Assembly (NCBI GenBank): GCA_025454715.1
Contig: JALONY010000112.1
Coordinates: 1 to 6,059 of the forward strand
Direction of reading: 5' to 3'
Source: Anaerolineae bacterium
Lineage (GTDB): Bacteria; Chloroflexota; Anaerolineae; Aggregatilineales; Phototrophicaceae
Length of the DNA stretch: 6,059 nucleotides
Below, one piece after another: positions 3,802 through 6,059 of the stretch (within the stretch, counting starts at the first letter, position 1; each line of letters starts with the position of its first letter). Below the pieces are notes generated by a model, which was given only the letters and a program-made list of their open reading frames with translations, was not told the origin of the DNA and searched no databases. A program made the translations under genes and the position numbers.

Positions 3802-6059
3802 ATGACTCAACCCACCACCTCCCTCCTCCCGTATTTGCAAGCCGTGCGCGATCACGTCGTGATTTACGACGGTGCGATGGGCACCAGCATCCAAAAGTTC
3901 GACCTGACGCCCGCCGACTTCGGCGGTGAGCAATACGACGGCTGCAACGACTATCTGGTCATCACCCGCCCCGACGTGATCGAGAAGATTCACCTGTCGT
4001 TCCTCAACGTCGGTAGCGAGGTGGTCGAGACGTGCACCTTCCGCTCCAACCGCCTGACCTTGGCCGAGTATGGCTTGCAAGACCGCGTGCTAGAGATTAA
4101 CCGCGCCGCCGCGCAGCTCGCCCGCCGCGCTTGTGACCGCGTGGCCGCCGAGACCGGCATCCCGCGCTTCGTGGCGGGCAGCATCGGCCCCAGTGGCAAA
4201 CTGCCCAGCGGCTCCGACCCCGACCTGAGCAACGTGACCTACGAGCAATTGGCCAACACGTTTTATGAGCAGGCGCAGGGCTTGGTCGAGGGCGGCGTGG
4301 ACGTGTTGCTGATCGAGACCTCGCAAGACATCCTCGAGGTCAAGGCCGCCGTCAACGGCATCCAGCGCTACTTTGCCGACAGCGGGCGGCGGGTGGCGCT
4401 ACAGGTGCAGGTCACGCTCGATGTCAGCGGGCGCATGTTGTTCGGCACCGACATCGCCAGCGCGTTCACCACGCTGGAGGCGTTGCCCATCGACGTAATT
4501 GGGATGAACTGCGCCACCGGCCCCGAATATATGACCGCGCCCATCCAATGGCTGACCGAAAACAGCCACCTGCCCATCAGTGTGTTGCCCAACGCCGGTC
4601 TGCCCATCAACGTGGACGGCGAGGCGGTCTACCCGATGGAGCCGGAGCCGTTCGCCGACATGGTGAGCGAGTTCGCTCGGTGGGGCGTCGGGGTGGTGGG
4701 CGGGTGCTGCGGCACCACCCCCGCGCACCTCGCCGCGCTGTATCGCAAGGTGCACGGCCACAGCTACGAGTCGTATTTGGCGGCGCGTGGCCTAAAGCGA
4801 CCGGACTCGGTCGCCGAGGAATTGAGCGTGCCGGACGCGCTGTTCTTGTTGCCGCCGCGCCGCCGTGAGACCCCGACGGTCGCCCGCGCCAGCAGTGGCA
4901 TGACCGCCAGCCCGATGATGCAGAACCCGGGGCCGACCCTCTTGGGCGAGCGCGTGAACAGCCAAGGCAGCCGCAAGGTCAAGCGCTTGCTGCTGGCCGA
5001 GGATTACGACAGCATCGTCCAAATCGCGGTCGAGCAGGTCAACAGCGGCGCGCACATGCTGGACGTGTGCGTGGCCTTGACCGAGCGCACCGACGAGAAA
5101 GAGCAGATGATGGCGCTGGTCAAGAAATTGGCGCAAGCGGTCGAGGTGCCGCTCATCATCGACACGACCGAGCCGGACGTGGCCGATGCCGCCTTGTCGC
5201 TGTACCCGGGGCGCGGCATCGTCAACGGCAACAACCTCGAAAACGGGCGCGAGCGCATCGACGTGGTGTTGCCCATCGTCAAGAAATATGGCGCGGCGGT
5301 CATCAGCATGACCATCGACGAGGAGGGCATGGCGCACACCCGCGAGAAGAAGTTCGAGATTGCCAAGCGCATCTACGACATCGCCTTGCAAGAGTACGGC
5401 CTGCGCCCCGAAGACCTGATTTTCGACACGCTGACCTTCCCGCTCACCACCGGCCAAGAGGAACTGCGCAACGACGCGGTCGAGACCATCGAGTCGATTC
5501 GGCTGATTAAGCAACACTTGCCGGGCGCGATGACCGCGCTGGGCGTCAGCAACGTCAGCTTTGGCGTGACCGAGGCGGCGCGTGGCGTGCTGAACAGCGT
5601 GTTCTTGTATCACGCGGTGCAGGCTGGCCTCGATATGGCCATCGTCAATCCGGCGCACATCACGCCGTATGCCGAGATTCCCGCTGAGCAGCGCAAGGTG
5701 GCCGATGATTTGATTTTCAACACCGACCCCGACGCCCTGCCGCGCTTCATCCAATACTTTAGCGAGAACGACGTGAAGGTCGGCGGGCAGGAAGTCGAAG
5801 ACCCGACCGCCAGCATGACCGCCGAGCAAGCGCTGCATTGGCAAATCGTCCACCGCAAGAAGGACGGGGTGGAGCGCCTGATTGACGAGTGCCTGACGCG
5901 CAACGACGCGGTGACGGTGCTCAACGGGGTCTTGTTGCCCGCGATGAAGGAGGTCGGCGATAAGTTCGGCTCCGGTGAGCTGATTTTGCCGTTCGTCTTG
6001 CAATCCGCCGAGGTGATGAAGCGCTCGGTGGCCTACCTCGAGACGTTCATGGACAAGGT
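3802..6059 (+). CDS. metH: Methionine synthase, cobalamin-dependent (MetH), N-terminal 752 residues
   Basis: This enzyme transfers the methyl group of 5-methyltetrahydrofolate to homocysteine through cobalamin, making methionine in the cytosol. The frame is open to the window end, so the rest of the protein is outside. Domain 1 (about 1-330) binds homocysteine: VIYDGAMGTSI near the start, GSIGPSGKLPSG at 127-138, and the zinc ligands Cys237 (GMNCATG) and Cys302-Cys303 (GGCCGTTP), spaced as in known MetH enzymes. Domain 2 (about 375-645) binds folate: LLGERVNSQGSRKVKRLL, LDVCVALTER, LIIDTTEPDV, GRGIVNGNNLE and ALGVSNVSFGV. The helical cap of the B12 module (about 672-752) ends with FGSGELILPFVLQSAEVMK. 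The B12 Rossmann domain with its DxHxxG histidine is not reached. The start has only AAGG, 11 bases upstream, as a ribosome site. No cobalamin riboswitch is visible in the 39-base gap, so transcription probably comes through the toxin-antitoxin pair or from an unseen promoter within it. Confidence 0.96.
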   Translation, partial: MTQPTTSLLPYLQAVRDHVVIYDGAMGTSIQKFDLTPADFGGEQYDGCNDYLVITRPDVIEKIHLSFLNVGSEVVETCTFRSNRLTLAEYGLQDRVLEINRAAAQLARRACDRVAAETGIPRFVAGSIGPSGKLPSGSDPDLSNVTYEQLANTFYEQAQGLVEGGVDVLLIETSQDILEVKAAVNGIQRYFADSGRRVALQVQVTLDVSGRMLFGTDIASAFTTLEALPIDVIGMNCATGPEYMTAPIQWLTENSHLPISVLPNAGLPINVDGEAVYPMEPEPFADMVSEFARWGVGVVGGCCGTTPAHLAALYRKVHGHSYESYLAARGLKRPDSVAEELSVPDALFLLPPRRRETPTVARASSGMTASPMMQNPGPTLLGERVNSQGSRKVKRLLLAEDYDSIVQIAVEQVNSGAHMLDVCVALTERTDEKEQMMALVKKLAQAVEVPLIIDTTEPDVADAALSLYPGRGIVNGNNLENGRERIDVVLPIVKKYGAAVISMTIDEEGMAHTREKKFEIAKRIYDIALQEYGLRPEDLIFDTLTFPLTTGQEELRNDAVETIESIRLIKQHLPGAMTALGVSNVSFGVTEAARGVLNSVFLYHAVQAGLDMAIVNPAHITPYAEIPAEQRKVADDLIFNTDPDALPRFIQYFSENDVKVGGQEVEDPTASMTAEQALHWQIVHRKKDGVERLIDECLTRNDAVTVLNGVLLPAMKEVGDKFGSGELILPFVLQSAEVMKRSVAYLETFMDK

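Noticed and set aside
4792..6003. A 403-codon minus-strand open frame
   Set aside because: It lies entirely antisense to metH and its His/Asp/Val-rich translation is typical of a shadow frame. The plus frame has clear MetH motifs throughout.

Overview
The window looks like a chromosomal segment from a high-GC bacterium, most likely a member of the Chloroflexota. This is an inference from three things: the style of the DegS-like sensor kinase (HDGPAQSL phosphoacceptor box and an FIFDLRPMMLDDLGL motif), its pairing with a NarL-type regulator beside a CpaB-like anchored protein, and a MetH of the LDVCVALTER type. No rRNA or marker gene is present to confirm the phylum.

The left third (1-2170) reads on the minus strand. 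A well-formed sigma70-type promoter at 2142-2170 drives a NarL/FixJ response regulator (1376-2080). Thirteen bases later comes a soluble DegS-like histidine kinase (283-1362). A terminator-like hairpin (249-271) follows, then the 5' end of a gene for a short membrane-anchored, Pro/Ala/Gly-rich protein resembling the N-terminus of the Flp/Tad pilus protein CpaB (1-170, cut by the window edge). The likely logic is a cytoplasmic two-component pair next to, and perhaps controlling, a Tad/Flp pilus locus.

The divergent intergenic region (2081-2443) also holds a plus-strand transcription unit with no protein gene. It has a candidate promoter (2207-2235), about 155 bases of stem-rich sequence, and a strong intrinsic terminator (2369-2400). 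It is either a free-standing small RNA or a leader/attenuator for the genes downstream. I could not assign it to a known RNA family.

The right part reads on the plus strand. First is an unrecognised 212-residue helical protein (2444-3082). Next is a tightly packed, low-GC two-gene cassette: a 95-residue protein of unknown family (3096-3383) overlapping a PIN-domain, VapC-type RNase toxin (3358-3762). Last is metH, B12-dependent methionine synthase (3802 to the window end), whose homocysteine-, folate- and cobalamin-cap domains are visible. The toxin-antitoxin cassette sits between high-GC genes and looks horizontally acquired. The best candidates for something new are the structured RNA, the unrecognised antitoxin partner and the sensor kinase with a rewritten ATP-binding site.
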